Source of the DNA: Halalkalibacter nanhaiisediminis
GTDB lineage: Bacteria; Bacillota; Bacilli; Bacillales; Bacillaceae_D
Length of the DNA: 47,244 nt
Reading direction: 5' to 3'
NCBI RefSeq assembly: GCF_007830185.1
Contig: NZ_VLKZ01000015.1
Location: 1 to 47,244 of the forward strand
Shown here: one piece after another, positions 1-11,255 of the stretch
Numbering within the stretch: the first letter of the stretch is position 1
Layout: each line of letters opens with the position of its first letter
The notes under the pieces: model-generated
The model's database searches: none
The model's input: only the letters and a program-made list of their open reading frames with translations
What the model was told of the DNA's origin: nothing
Made by a program: the position numbers and the translations under genes

Positions 1-151
1 GGCATTTAACTCGGGTGAGAGAGCCAGGTAATTTGGTAGGTAAGAACCTCAACCAACCGAATTGGTGTTGGGTAACTAGTTGTATGAGAGAGGATGGAGA
101 AAATAAGGTATCCTCATTTTTATAACTCAATTCGGAAGGTGAGGTTCTAAA

Positions 152-1144
152 TTAAAACATACTTGTGCTGTGGCCTGGGAAGAGTTTGGCATTTGGATCG
201 ATATAGGCTTTTGCATTGTTTACGGCTGTTGGTGCTTCACCGAAACCAGTGGCAATAAGCTTCACTTTACCATTGTACGTGCAAATATCGCCTGCTGCGT
301 AAATTCCTTTTCTGCTTGTCTCCATTTTCGTATTCACGATAATCGAATTTTTCTCGATCTCTAAGCCCCATTCTTTGATTGGACCAAGGGAAGAAACGAA
401 GCCAAAATTTACAATTACGGCATCTACATCCATCGTTTTAGTTGCGTCACCTTTGATTTCTTGGATGAGCACTTGCTCAATGGTCTCTTCATTTCCACGT
501 AATTCTTTTATTTCAAATGGTGTTAAAATGTTTACTTTTGATTGTTTTAATAGTTCAACACTATGCTCATGGGCGCGGAACTTATCTCGACGATGAATAA
601 GTGTTACTTCTTTTGCAATTGGTTCAAGCATGAGTGACCAATCGACAGCAGAATCGCCACCGCCAGAAATTAAAACACGCTTACCAGTAAATACGCTTAA
701 ATCTTGAACGAAATAATGTAGGTTTTTACCTTCATATTGACGCGCATTTTCAAGCTCTAATCGGCGTGGCTGAAATGCACCAGCGCCTGCAGTAATGATG
801 ATTGCTTTCGTGTAATGCTCTTCTTTGTCTGTTTTAATGATATAGCTTTCGTCTTCTTGCTGATGTAATTCCTGGACAGACTGTTCAAGCACAATCGTTG
901 GTGAGAATTGCTGAGCTTGTTTTTCTAAATTGTTAACAAGTTCTTGTGCTTTAATTTTTGGGAAACCAGCTACGTCATAGATGTATTTCTCAGGATACAG
1001 GGCAGACAGTTGACCGCCTAACTGTGGCATACTTTCAATGATTTTCACTCTAGCTTGTCTCATTCCTGCATAAAAGGCTGCAAATAATCCAGTAGGACCG
1101 CCGCCAATAATTGTAATATCGTACATGTTGTCAGTATTTGTCAT
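152..1144 (-). CDS. yumC: Ferredoxin--NADP(+) reductase, thioredoxin-reductase-like (YumC)
   Basis: A soluble FAD enzyme of 330 residues that moves electrons between NADPH and ferredoxin or flavodoxin. The N-terminal FAD Rossmann motif [11 protein letters not shown] lies near residues 14-24. The NADPH-binding motif GGGDSAVDW lies near 160, and the FAD-side motif AAGDICTY near 285. There is no CxxC redox pair between them, which separates it from thioredoxin reductase. I recall the B. subtilis protein as 332 residues with near-identical blocks. Start: ATG at 1144 follows a strong GGGGGTGG site. A TTG one codon upstream is also possible. It is transcribed away from yumB, its neighbour in B. subtilis as well. 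Confident family call. Confidence 0.95.
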   Translation of the reverse strand: MTNTDNMYDITIIGGGPTGLFAAFYAGMRQARVKIIESMPQLGGQLSALYPEKYIYDVAGFPKIKAQELVNNLEKQAQQFSPTIVLEQSVQELHQQEDESYIIKTDKEEHYTKAIIITAGAGAFQPRRLELENARQYEGKNLHYFVQDLSVFTGKRVLISGGGDSAVDWSLMLEPIAKEVTLIHRRDKFRAHEHSVELLKQSKVNILTPFEIKELRGNEETIEQVLIQEIKGDATKTMDVDAVIVNFGFVSSLGPIKEWGLEIEKNSIIVNTKMETSRKGIYAAGDICTYNGKVKLIATGFGEAPTAVNNAKAYIDPNAKLFPGHSTSMF

Positions 1145-1502
1145 CAATTATCCACCCCCGAAAAAATTATGTAATCTTTTTCATTATATGCACAATTGAG
1201 ACCAAAAAGAAAGGAAGAGGATTTATATATGAAGATTTCATTTTACATGCATATTCAGAAATGGATTCGCTTACATTATTATTAGGACAAGAATGAAAGT
1301 AAGAGAAGAACGTATAGAATAATTTAAAAATATAGTTGAAAAATGACTAGAAAAGCCATATTATAAAAGGTGTATTTTGTGACTGAATGACGACATTATT
1401 TATTTATTTACTATTTTTGCAACTTAGTTCGTGAAAAGAATCACAATGTTGTTTTCGGAGAAGTATAGCAAGGTAAATCTTATGAAGATGGAAGTGATTA
1501 GT
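1145..1502. other. Intergenic region between divergent yumC and yumB
   Basis: This stretch of about 360 bases holds the yumC ribosome binding site and the yumB promoter described separately. I see no conserved gene in it. A possible 18-codon frame starts at 1230 behind an AGGAAGAGGA site, but it has no recognisable sequence and I do not call it a gene. Confidence 0.6.
1336..1364 (+). promoter_or_regulatory. Predicted SigA-type promoter of yumB
   Basis: TTGAAA at 1336-1341, a spacer of exactly 17 bases and TATTAT at 1359-1364. This fits a vegetative promoter about 140 bases upstream of the chosen yumB start. Prediction from sequence only. Confidence 0.55.
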
Positions 1503-2702
1503 TTGAAGAAGCCGAATATCGTTATTCTTGGTGCTGGCTATGGTGGAATGATTACAGCATCACGCTTAACAAAGCAGTTAGGGCATAATGAAGCTAGCAT
1601 TACGTTAGTGAACAAGCATGACTATCATTATCAAACAACTTGGTTACATGAGCCAGCAGCTGGAACATTATCTCCAGAGCGTACTCGTATGCCTATTAAT
1701 AGTGTACTTGATCTAAATAAAATCAAGTTCGTAAAGGATATTGTTGTTGAAATCAAACGCGACGAAAAGAAAGTCGTGCTTGAAAATGGCGAGTTAGAAT
1801 ATGATTACCTCGTTGTTGGATTAGGTGCTGAAGCTGAAACATTTGGTGTACCAGGTGTTTTTGAACACGCTTTTAGTAAGTGGACAGTAAATGGCGCTCG
1901 TGAAGTGAAGGAACATATTGAGTATATGTTTGCTAAATATAACAACACGCCTGAAAAGAAGGACGAGCTGTTAACATTTATTGTAGCTGGAGCGGGTTTC
2001 ACTGGTATTGAATTCATTGGAGAGCTTTCTCATCGTTTACCTGAACTTTGTGCACGTTATGATGTTCCACGTGAAAAGGTAAAAATGTATGTGATTGAAG
2101 CAGCTCCTACGGCATTACCTGGTTTCGATCCAGAGTTGGTAGAATATGCTATGAACCTTCTTGAGAGTCGCGGTGTTGAATTCAAAATCAACTGCCCAAT
2201 TAAAGAAGTAACAGAATCAGGCGTCTTACTTGCAAGTGGAGATGAAATTAAAGCAGAAACAATCGTTTGGGCAACGGGTGTACGTGGTAGCTCAATCATT
2301 GAAAAATCTGGCTTTGAAGCAATGCGTGGCCGTATTAAAGTTGATCCTGATTTACGCGCTCCTGGTCATGAAGACATCTTCATTATTGGAGACTGTGCAC
2401 TTCTTATTAATGAAGAAATCAATCGTCCATACCCACCAACAGCTCAAATTGCAATGCAAATGGCTGAAGTATGTGCTAACAACGTTAAAGCGCTCATTAA
2501 AAATGAGTCACTTAAAACGTTTAAGCCAGATATTAAAGGTACCGTTGCATCACTTGGTGGTAAAGAAGCAATCGGTGTTGTTGGAGCGAGAAAATTATTT
2601 GGTTCATCAGCGAACTTTATGAAGAAAATGATTGATAACCGCTATTTATTCTTACTTGGTGGACCTGGACTTGTCTTAAAGAGAGGTAAAAACCCACTTT
2701 AA
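1503..2702 (+). CDS. yumB: Type II NADH dehydrogenase-like FAD oxidoreductase (YumB)
   Basis: A single-subunit, non-proton-pumping NADH:quinone oxidoreductase family member of 399 residues, expected at the inner face of the membrane. The FAD-binding motif GAGYGG lies at about residues 8-13. The NADH-binding motif [10 protein letters not shown] lies near 165, and IIGDCA, followed by the [11 protein letters not shown] block typical of NDH-2, near 295-325. The frame is open back to 1431, but a TTG at 1503 preceded by GGAAGTG gives an N-terminus [12 protein letters not shown] that matches the family. It is closest to the YumB branch by remembered similarity and by its place next to yumC. A strong terminator follows. 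Confidence 0.92.
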   Translation: MKKPNIVILGAGYGGMITASRLTKQLGHNEASITLVNKHDYHYQTTWLHEPAAGTLSPERTRMPINSVLDLNKIKFVKDIVVEIKRDEKKVVLENGELEYDYLVVGLGAEAETFGVPGVFEHAFSKWTVNGAREVKEHIEYMFAKYNNTPEKKDELLTFIVAGAGFTGIEFIGELSHRLPELCARYDVPREKVKMYVIEAAPTALPGFDPELVEYAMNLLESRGVEFKINCPIKEVTESGVLLASGDEIKAETIVWATGVRGSSIIEKSGFEAMRGRIKVDPDLRAPGHEDIFIIGDCALLINEEINRPYPPTAQIAMQMAEVCANNVKALIKNESLKTFKPDIKGTVASLGGKEAIGVVGARKLFGSSANFMKKMIDNRYLFLLGGPGLVLKRGKNPL

Positions 2703-2715
2703 TGTATATTTGAGA

Positions 2716-2748
2716 AACGAGCGCTTTTAAGCGTTCGTTTTTTTTTTT
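2716..2748 (+). terminator. Rho-independent terminator after yumB
   Basis: A 10-bp stem (2716-2725 with 2730-2739, one G-T pair) with a 4-base loop, followed by an unbroken run of T to 2748. Confidence 0.9.
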
Positions 2749-2899
2749 AGCTGTTTAAAATAGTGAGGAAAAGACGTATAAATGATTGAAAATATATGAT
2801 ATTGACGCTTAAATTAGTCAAGAGGAAGACTGTGAAGGTTTTAATGAATAGAAAATTCTGATAATATATTTTTTATATAAAAGAATAGGGGTGTATGAG

Positions 2900-3055
2900 G
2901 TGAAACATTCATATATAACTGAAGAATCTGAGTCTTGTCCTTACTGTGAGGGTGCGGGATATTTTCAATTGCTTTTAGGTGGAAGTGAAACATGTATACA
3001 TTGTGAAGGGAATGGAGAGCAACGATCAACGAAAGAGAGTGTCTTGTCATCATAA
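2900..3055 (+). CDS. yuiA: Small Cys-rich zinc-finger-like protein (YuiA)
   Basis: A 51-residue protein starting with GTG at 2900, seven bases after an AGGGGTG site. An ATG at 2895 is closed by a stop after two codons. It carries two CxxCxGxG motifs (CPYCEGAG and CIHCEGNG) separated by YFQLLLGGSET, the pattern of the DnaJ zinc-binding repeat, so binding of one zinc ion is likely. I recall a B. subtilis YuiA of similar length with the same core between yumB and yuiB. The function is unknown. It is followed by a terminator and then katG on the other strand, so it is probably separated from yuiB transcription here. Confidence 0.85.
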   Translation: MKHSYITEESESCPYCEGAGYFQLLLGGSETCIHCEGNGEQRSTKESVLSS

Positions 3056-3100
3056 TAGGTTCCGTTTAGAGAGATTCAGTAAATAATACTACTATTTTAG

Positions 3101-3130
3101 GACCGAATTGCCCATGATTTGGTCTTTTTT
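3101..3130 (+). terminator. Rho-independent terminator after yuiA
   Basis: GACCGAAT at 3101-3108 pairs with ATTTGGTC at 3117-3124 (one G-T pair), followed by six T residues. Confidence 0.8.
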
Positions 3131-3167
3131 TACTGGTAGAAAACAAGGTTTAGATATGCATGATAAA

Positions 3168-3280
3168 AAGCACCTTACTCGGGCTCCTGACCGCAGCACA
3201 CTTTAAAGCGTGAGCTAGGACCAGGCACCCTTGTAAGGTGCTTCGGGATCAGGTTTTCTGTGCATCATGAATCTGCACAG
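3168..3280 (-). terminator. Structured region downstream of katG (nested hairpins, likely terminator)
   Basis: AAGCACCTTAC at 3168-3178 is the perfect reverse complement of GTAAGGTGCTT at 3233-3243. On the minus strand the stem ends in GTGCTTTTTATC, as a terminator would. The long loop contains an imperfect palindrome around 3196-3217. A second hairpin, CTGTGCA at 3258-3264 with TGCACAG at 3274-3280, lies just past the katG stop. The size of the loop is unusual for a plain terminator, so a small extragenic repeat is also possible. Confidence 0.55.
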
Positions 3281-3297
3281 TTCCAGTTTTTATTCTT

Positions 3298-6118
<2,821 letters not shown>

Positions 6119-6436
6119 GTGTTTTTACCACAATTATTGATATCAATGATCTTATTCCTTATTTTATTTTTTGGAATCGGGTTCTTATTAAATATGGTTC
6201 TTCGTTCAACATGGATTATGGCTTTCTTTTATCCAATTGTCGTTATTTTGATTGTGGATGAAGTCGGTTTTTTTGACTACTTCACATCTCCACAAACAGC
6301 ATTTCCAATGCTAGGATCAGATTTACTAGCTCTTCAAATTGTCGATATTCTCATTTTATCAAGTGGGTTTATCGGTACAATTATTGCAGGTATTGTGATT
6401 AAAATGTTACGTGTTCGTGGCTATCAAATGTTTTAA
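6119..6436 (+). CDS. yuiB: Small integral membrane protein YuiB
   Basis: A protein of unknown function with three predicted membrane segments (about residues 5-27, 33-50 and 75-98) and a basic C-terminus. The preferred start is GTG at 6119, six bases after GGGGGTG, giving 105 residues, the length I recall for B. subtilis YuiB. An ATG at 6104 has its purine-rich site too close. The shared block FFGIGFLLNM and the C-terminal GYQMF support the assignment, as does the position upstream of yuiC. Confidence 0.85.
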   Translation: MFLPQLLISMILFLILFFGIGFLLNMVLRSTWIMAFFYPIVVILIVDEVGFFDYFTSPQTAFPMLGSDLLALQIVDILILSSGFIGTIIAGIVIKMLRVRGYQMF

Positions 6437-6442
6437 ATGAAA

Positions 6443-6470
6443 GTCTCCCTATATAATGGGAGGCTTTTTT
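6443..6470 (+). terminator. Rho-independent terminator after yuiB
   Basis: GTCTCCC at 6443-6449 pairs with GGGAGGC at 6458-6464 (one T-G pair), then six T residues. Confidence 0.8.
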
Positions 6471-6562
6471 GTTATTAACCTTTAATGCTGAGATAGATAC
6501 AGCATTTTTGTATAAATTTCATGTTCTCTGGGGATGATGAATCCATGAGAGGAGTGGAATTT

Positions 6563-7267
6563 TTGGCTCATATGAAAGTAGTAGGCCGAAGAGTAGGTAT
6601 GATGAGTTTGTTCTTTGTCGCATTGTTGACCACGTTTCAAACCTTCTCTGGAGTAAGTGCCACTGACATTAGACAGTGGATGTTTGAGTATGAGGAGTTA
6701 GAACGTGAAAAGCTGCTACATACAGCAAGAGATCACGCATCTAAAATCATAACATCCCAAATAAAATCGCTACCGTTATTAAAAACAGCGGAGCAATCCA
6801 TGTCTTCTGAGGTAGTTATGCCCGAACCGATAACGCTAGAAGAAGCAATTGATTGGTCTAAGTACCCTGCCGAAACAGTTATCGCAACAGGCTATACAGC
6901 AGGCTATGAATCAACGGGCAAACACCCTGACCATCCAAGCTATGGAATTACATTTTCAGGGGTGCAAGTAAAAAGAGACCTTTATTCGACGATTGCCGCA
7001 GATCCAAATGTGTATCCGATTGGGACAGTATTATTCATTCCGGGATATGGGTACGGGGTGGTAGCAGATACAGGATCAGCTATTAAAGGGAATCGTATTG
7101 ATTTGTATTATGAAACTGTCGAAGATGTTTATCATCAGTGGGGCAAAAAGGAAATTAATGTATATATAGTTAAAAAAGGAAATGGTAAGCTCTCTGAAGA
7201 AGATTTAACAAATTTAAATGAAGATGATGCGGTGCAAGTGTTTCGTAATCAGATGTCCTATCAATAA
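6563..7267 (+). CDS. yuiC: 3D-domain cell-wall protein YuiC
   Basis: A secreted or membrane-anchored protein whose C-terminal third is a 3D domain, a small double-psi beta barrel named after three Asp residues. Family members remodel peptidoglycan, and YuiC-type proteins are compared with resuscitation-promoting factors. The core is visible as [11 protein letters not shown], then [21 protein letters not shown], then GNRIDLYY (residues about 110-190). A membrane segment lies near residues 12-32, followed by a charged linker. Start: TTG at 6563 has an AGGAGTG site eight bases upstream, giving 234 residues. The ATG at 6521 lacks a site. A bidirectional terminator follows. Confidence 0.88.
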   Translation: MAHMKVVGRRVGMMSLFFVALLTTFQTFSGVSATDIRQWMFEYEELEREKLLHTARDHASKIITSQIKSLPLLKTAEQSMSSEVVMPEPITLEEAIDWSKYPAETVIATGYTAGYESTGKHPDHPSYGITFSGVQVKRDLYSTIAADPNVYPIGTVLFIPGYGYGVVADTGSAIKGNRIDLYYETVEDVYHQWGKKEINVYIVKKGNGKLSEEDLTNLNEDDAVQVFRNQMSYQ

Positions 7268-7310
7268 ACAAGGGAGTCTCGGTTTACTATCGAGGCTCCA
7301 TTTGTTTATT
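7263..7310. terminator. Bidirectional terminator between yuiC and the cobalamin-binding-like gene
   Basis: AATAAACAA at 7263-7271 pairs with TTGTTTATT at 7302-7310, enclosing an inner stem GGAGTCTCG/CGAGGCTCC. It serves two convergent genes. Confidence 0.8.
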
Positions 7311-7323
7311 GGTCCATATACGA

Positions 7324-8130
7324 CTAAGGAAGAAGTGGGTCGATTCCATCATTTGCAGGAAAAACATCAGGGTGTAGCAGGGCACCTAGCTTCTTTAACC
7401 CAAGAAGCAAACGCGGTGAAGGGCGACAATATAAAGGCTCCTCAAGAATATGTACTTGATTTGCTTTTAAAGCATTTAAAGTAGGCCACTCTGGACGTTT
7501 CCATAAGAGCTCTGGTTTTACTTTTTCGGGTTGAATGCCGACCCAAGCAAGACAAATGTGATCGGGATCTTGCTTATAGACATCTTCCCAATCTGTTTGA
7601 ACACTTGCTAGTTCAACATGCTCAAATACGTTTTGACCACCAGCGAGTCTGCTTATTTCCGTTAGCCAATTGAGTCCGCCTGGTGTAAAGACAGGCTTTG
7701 GCCACCACTCCCAGTACAGTCTAGTCGGTTCAACTTGAGAGGAATAATGTTTATAGGTTCGAATCAATTCTTGATACGTTTTAACGACCTGTTCTGCTTC
7801 TTTCTGTGTGGACGTGCGTGATCCTAAATCAAGTAGGTTTGCGGCAATATCGGCCAATGAATTTGGATTGTAAACGACATGAGGAATGCCTCTTTTTTTA
7901 AGCTCATCAACATTTTTTTCCATGCCAGGCACACTAAGCGAGGCGAGAACGAGATCAGGCTTTAATGCCTCTACTTCATCCATTCGAATAGATAAATCAG
8001 GGCCAAGACGTGGCAGTGCATTGATCGAAGCTGGCCAATCAGAATAGTCGTCGACTCCTACTAATTGCGAGGTTAAACCTAAGTATGCCAGTAATTCTGT
8101 ATTACTTGGACAAATAGAAATAAGTCTCAT
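7324..8130 (-). CDS. Periplasmic-binding-protein fold, BtuF/cobalamin-binding-like, no signal peptide
   Basis: A 268-residue member of the helical-backbone metal receptor class (class III binding proteins for vitamin B12, haem or siderophores). It begins directly with the domain (MRLISICPSNTELLAYLG) and carries the typical blocks VGVDDYSDWP, PDLVLAS, WWPKPVFTPGG and GGQNVF. No signal peptide or lipobox is visible, so it looks cytoplasmic, which is odd for a transport receptor. No permease or ATPase lies nearby. It starts 15 bases after yuiD and is probably cotranscribed with it. The ligand is unknown, and corrinoid binding is inferred only from family resemblance. Confidence 0.8.
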   Translation of the reverse strand: MRLISICPSNTELLAYLGLTSQLVGVDDYSDWPASINALPRLGPDLSIRMDEVEALKPDLVLASLSVPGMEKNVDELKKRGIPHVVYNPNSLADIAANLLDLGSRTSTQKEAEQVVKTYQELIRTYKHYSSQVEPTRLYWEWWPKPVFTPGGLNWLTEISRLAGGQNVFEHVELASVQTDWEDVYKQDPDHICLAWVGIQPEKVKPELLWKRPEWPTLNALKANQVHILEEPLYCRPSPRLLLGLKKLGALLHPDVFPANDGIDPLLP

Positions 8131-8145
8131 TGTTTGCCCCTTTCT

Positions 8146-8622
8146 TTAATGAATAATCATGTCTAGAACGAGTGTAAGAATGATCCCAAGGAGACCTCCG
8201 AAGAAGACTTCAATTGGTTGATGTCCGAGTAGTTCCTTTAATTCTTTTCGTTTTTCTATTTCTTCCTTTTTAGGCCACGCCTTGACCTCCGTAACGAGTT
8301 TATTAAAATCAGTTACGAGTTGGTTGATCGCAGTTGCTTGGTAACCAGCATGTCGTCTTACTCCAGTTGCATCGAACATGACAATAATTCCGAACACTGC
8401 GGCGATAGCAAAAATCGTGGAATCTAGTCCAAATTCAAGCGCAATCGCTGTTGATAGTGCCGTTACGGCAGCAGAGTGAGAGCTTGGCATTCCACCTGTG
8501 CTTGTGAGCAACGCCCATTCAATTTTCCTTGTCGCAATGAAAGCTAGCGGTACTTTAACAAATTGCGCGAATCCAATCGCAAATAAAGCTGCCCAGAGAG
8601 GGAAGTTATCAAATATTTCCAT
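8146..8622 (-). CDS. yuiD: Divergent PAP2-family membrane protein YuiD
   Basis: A membrane protein of 158 residues from the acid phosphatase/vanadium-haloperoxidase related family. Conserved motifs are STGGMPSSHSAAVTALS (near residues 41-57), MFDATGVRRHAG (near 83-94) and the C-terminal LLGHQPIEVFFGGL, with three or four hydrophobic segments. The likely substrate is a lipid or isoprenoid phosphate. The frame is open to 8655, but ATG at 8622 gives the family N-terminus MEIFDNFPLW and the length I recall for B. subtilis. The nearest purine-rich site (GGAAAGGA) is rather far, about 13 bases away. It is divergent from pepA. Confidence 0.88.
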   Translation of the reverse strand: MEIFDNFPLWAALFAIGFAQFVKVPLAFIATRKIEWALLTSTGGMPSSHSAAVTALSTAIALEFGLDSTIFAIAAVFGIIVMFDATGVRRHAGYQATAINQLVTDFNKLVTEVKAWPKKEEIEKRKELKELLGHQPIEVFFGGLLGIILTLVLDMIIH

Positions 8623-8866
8623 TGTGGTTATAACGTCCTTTCCTATCAGACACATTAAAGGTATTTATATATTATTATGACATATCCGAAAAAAAGAAAA
8701 AATAATCTAATGATAAATCGGAATAAGGTTGACCCTCATTATATCATAAGTTTTCATGATATTCTTAAGCTGAGAGGAATCTGCTCTTTCTAAAAAGGTG
8801 CAATCGTTGCTTAATTAAAGTGGAAGGTAAATGTATAATAAAAAATCAAAAAAGGGGAGCGGGAAG

Positions 8867-10360
8867 ATGGTAAAGTTCTATGTAAATAAATCAACTCAAC
8901 CACATGAGGGTCTTGTCGTTGGTATTTTTGTGGAAAGTGGTTTTCATTCAAGTGTCGAAGAAATCGACAAGCGTATGGATCTGCAACTATCGACGTTAAA
9001 AAAGTCTGGTAAGCTATCAGCTAAGCTTGGAACTCAGACAGCTATTTATACGCTTGGAACACTAGACTCTGACATGTTATATGTGACAGGGCTTGGCAAA
9101 AAAGAAGATTTAACATCTGAACGCTTACGTAAAGCGATCGCAGGTGTTGGAAAAGAAATGGCTAAAAAGAAGGATCAGGATATCGGGATTCTTGTTGATA
9201 GCTTTGTAACAGAGACGCTTACAGCTATTGATGTCGCTACTTTAATTGGTGAATCACTAGCACTAAGCTTATATCAAGTGCTTGACTATAAGGAAAAGAC
9301 AAATGAAGTGGATCGCCAACTTGAGTCGATTACTTTATATAGTGAGGAAGAGGAAGGGCCATTAACTCATGCTGCAAAAGTTGGTTATACATATGGAGTT
9401 GGCACAAATCGTGCCCGTGCACTTGTAAATACACCAGGAAACTTACTGACACCAACGGATTTAGCTGAAGAAGCAAAAGAGTTGGCCGAGAAACATGACT
9501 TTGAATTTGAAGTGCTCGAACGAGAAAATATGGAAAAACTAGGGATGGGCGCGTTGCTTGCTGTGGCTGCTGGGAGTGATCAGCCACCAAAGATGATTGT
9601 CATAAAGTATCAAGGAAATGACCATTCAGATGACTTAATCGGCTTTGTTGGAAAAGGTCTAACATTCGATTCTGGAGGAATCTCGATCAAGCCGGGAGAA
9701 AACATGCATCAAATGAAAATGGATATGGGCGGGGCTGCTGCTGTATTAGGGGCACTGGATATCATTGGAACGTTAAAGCCTAAAGTGAATGTTTTAGCCG
9801 TCATTCCATCATCAGAGAATATGTTAAATGGATCTGCTATGAAACCAGGTGATGTGATTCGCTCTCTTAGTGGAAAAACGATTGAGGTGCGAAATACAGA
9901 TGCAGAAGGACGTCTTATTTTAGCAGACGGTATAACGTACGCTAAACAACTTGGTGCAACGATGCTAATTGATGTAGCGACGTTAACAGGTGCCGTTTTA
10001 GTTGCTCTTGGTGATTGTACGACTGGGGCAGTGACTAATCATGAAGAGCTTATGCAGGAAGTGCTTGAGGCTTCAGCTAAAACAGATGAATGGATTTGGG
10101 GCTTGCCAAACTTTCAACCGTACAAAGATATGCTGAGAACGAGTGATGTAGCTGATTTAAATAATGCACCAGGGCGCTTAGCGGGAAGTATCACGGCAGG
10201 TTTGTTTATTGGAGAATTTGCTGAAGAAACGCCTTGGGTTCACCTTGATATTGCGGGTACGGCTTGGCAATCGAAAGCAACACACCTCGGGCCACTTGGA
10301 GGTACAGGGGTGATGGCGCGGACGCTTGCTCTATTCGCTATCAATCGCGCAACAAAATAA
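8867..10360 (+). CDS. pepA: Leucyl (cytosol) aminopeptidase, M17 family
   Basis: A cytoplasmic aminopeptidase of 497 residues that removes N-terminal amino acids and uses two metal ions. The catalytic C-terminal domain shows GKGLTFDSGGISIKP (metal-binding Lys and Asp), KMDMGGAAAV and the M17 signature NTDAEGRL at about residues 343-350, followed by LADG. The N-terminal domain (residues 1-160) is the variable macro-like domain. Start: ATG at 8867, seven bases from GGGGAG. The upstream ATG at 8831 has no site. It corresponds to YuiE in the B. subtilis order. A 15-bp hairpin follows. Confidence 0.95.
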   Translation: MVKFYVNKSTQPHEGLVVGIFVESGFHSSVEEIDKRMDLQLSTLKKSGKLSAKLGTQTAIYTLGTLDSDMLYVTGLGKKEDLTSERLRKAIAGVGKEMAKKKDQDIGILVDSFVTETLTAIDVATLIGESLALSLYQVLDYKEKTNEVDRQLESITLYSEEEEGPLTHAAKVGYTYGVGTNRARALVNTPGNLLTPTDLAEEAKELAEKHDFEFEVLERENMEKLGMGALLAVAAGSDQPPKMIVIKYQGNDHSDDLIGFVGKGLTFDSGGISIKPGENMHQMKMDMGGAAAVLGALDIIGTLKPKVNVLAVIPSSENMLNGSAMKPGDVIRSLSGKTIEVRNTDAEGRLILADGITYAKQLGATMLIDVATLTGAVLVALGDCTTGAVTNHEELMQEVLEASAKTDEWIWGLPNFQPYKDMLRTSDVADLNNAPGRLAGSITAGLFIGEFAEETPWVHLDIAGTAWQSKATHLGPLGGTGVMARTLALFAINRATK

Positions 10361-10377
10361 AAACATAACCAAAATCT

Positions 10378-10421
10378 AAGAAAACATCACATTTACGTAT
10401 AAGTAGATGTGATGTTTTCTT
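10378..10421. terminator. Hairpin terminator after pepA
   Basis: A perfect 15-bp stem (10378-10392 with 10407-10421), A-rich on one arm and T-rich on the other, so it could act in both directions. Confidence 0.75.
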
Positions 10422-10641
10422 ACATTGCAAGAGCATATGACCATATGAGGGAGTTGTATAGAGTATATGAACAGATGAGAAGTCCTACATCTTCTGAGCT
10501 TGTTATATAGCAGCCTATTCCTTAATAAGGTAAAATCTGAAGATTGTGAGACTTTATTCTTTCAAGTATCATGATTAGTAACTAATTTTTTAAAAGAATA
10601 CATATTTTTCCACAATTTCACAGGGTGGAGGTCAGACATCG

Positions 10642-11221
10642 ATGAAATTTCTACGACTAATTGACCGTATGCTTGTGAAAATCGAAGAACATATTCTTAG
10701 TTACTCCATTATTATTATTCCGATTATGGTTGTTGGGAACGTAATAAATCGAGCAAATTACGGGCAGAAGTTGGTCTTTCTCTCAAGAAATTAGCCTCTT
10801 TGCTGTAAAGCTAGCTACATTTAGGGGCATTAGTTACGTACGCAGCGAGAAAAGGGAGACATATTAGCATATCAGCATTTTTTGATATAGCTCCATTTCC
10901 GATTAGAAAAGCACTAGCAATCATTATTCCCGCGATAACAGTTATTCTCCTTTTTGTCTTAGCAGGAGATGCTTTTGATTATTTTATGTCGCTTTATAAA
11001 AGTGGACGTGTGACAACAGCTTTGCAAATGCCAGCATGGGTCATGGTTATTTTTACCCCCTTGGTTTAGCTTTAGGCATTCAATTTTTACGAAATATGTG
11101 GGTTAACATTAAAGAGTTTCTTCGTTTATACAGAATTAATTTAACATTCAGTATAGGGAGTGTTCTCTTGGTGGTTATGTTATACAGTTCATATCCTATT
11201 TTCATTAATATGGGTATAACT
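10642..11221 (+). pseudogene. Decayed TRAP transporter small permease (DctQ family), possibly with a DctM stub
   Basis: Translation in three frames recovers a DctQ small permease. An ATG at 10642 behind GGTGGAGG opens MKFLRLIDRMLVKIEEHIL. The frame changes near 10750-10763, again at a TACGTACG duplication (10835-10842), and again at a run of five C (11056-11060). The blocks GRSWSFSQEISLFAV, RKGRHISISAFFDIAPF and TTALQMPAWVM are typical of this family. The tail at about 11138-11221 (LTFSIGSVLLVVM, PIFINMGIT) looks like the start of a DctM large permease. No binding protein gene remains. The former substrate is unknown, and the neighbouring ectoine importer may have replaced it. Confidence 0.8.
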
Positions 11222-11255
11222 TATAAAATGAGTGATACAAAAGGAGGATTAATTC

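Noticed and set aside
1-151. Possible IS end or RNA gene at the left edge
   Set aside because: Short imperfect inverted repeats occur (around 40-80) but nothing matches a family, and the region is cut by the window edge.
1230-1286. 18-codon frame behind a good purine-rich site upstream of yumB
   Set aside because: No conservation argument is possible by eye, and chance frames of this size are common.
10423-10506. Frame ending ELYRVYEQMRSPTSSELVI after the pepA hairpin
   Set aside because: It looks faintly like the tail of a GntR-type regulator, but it is too short, runs out of the terminator hairpin and cannot be supported.
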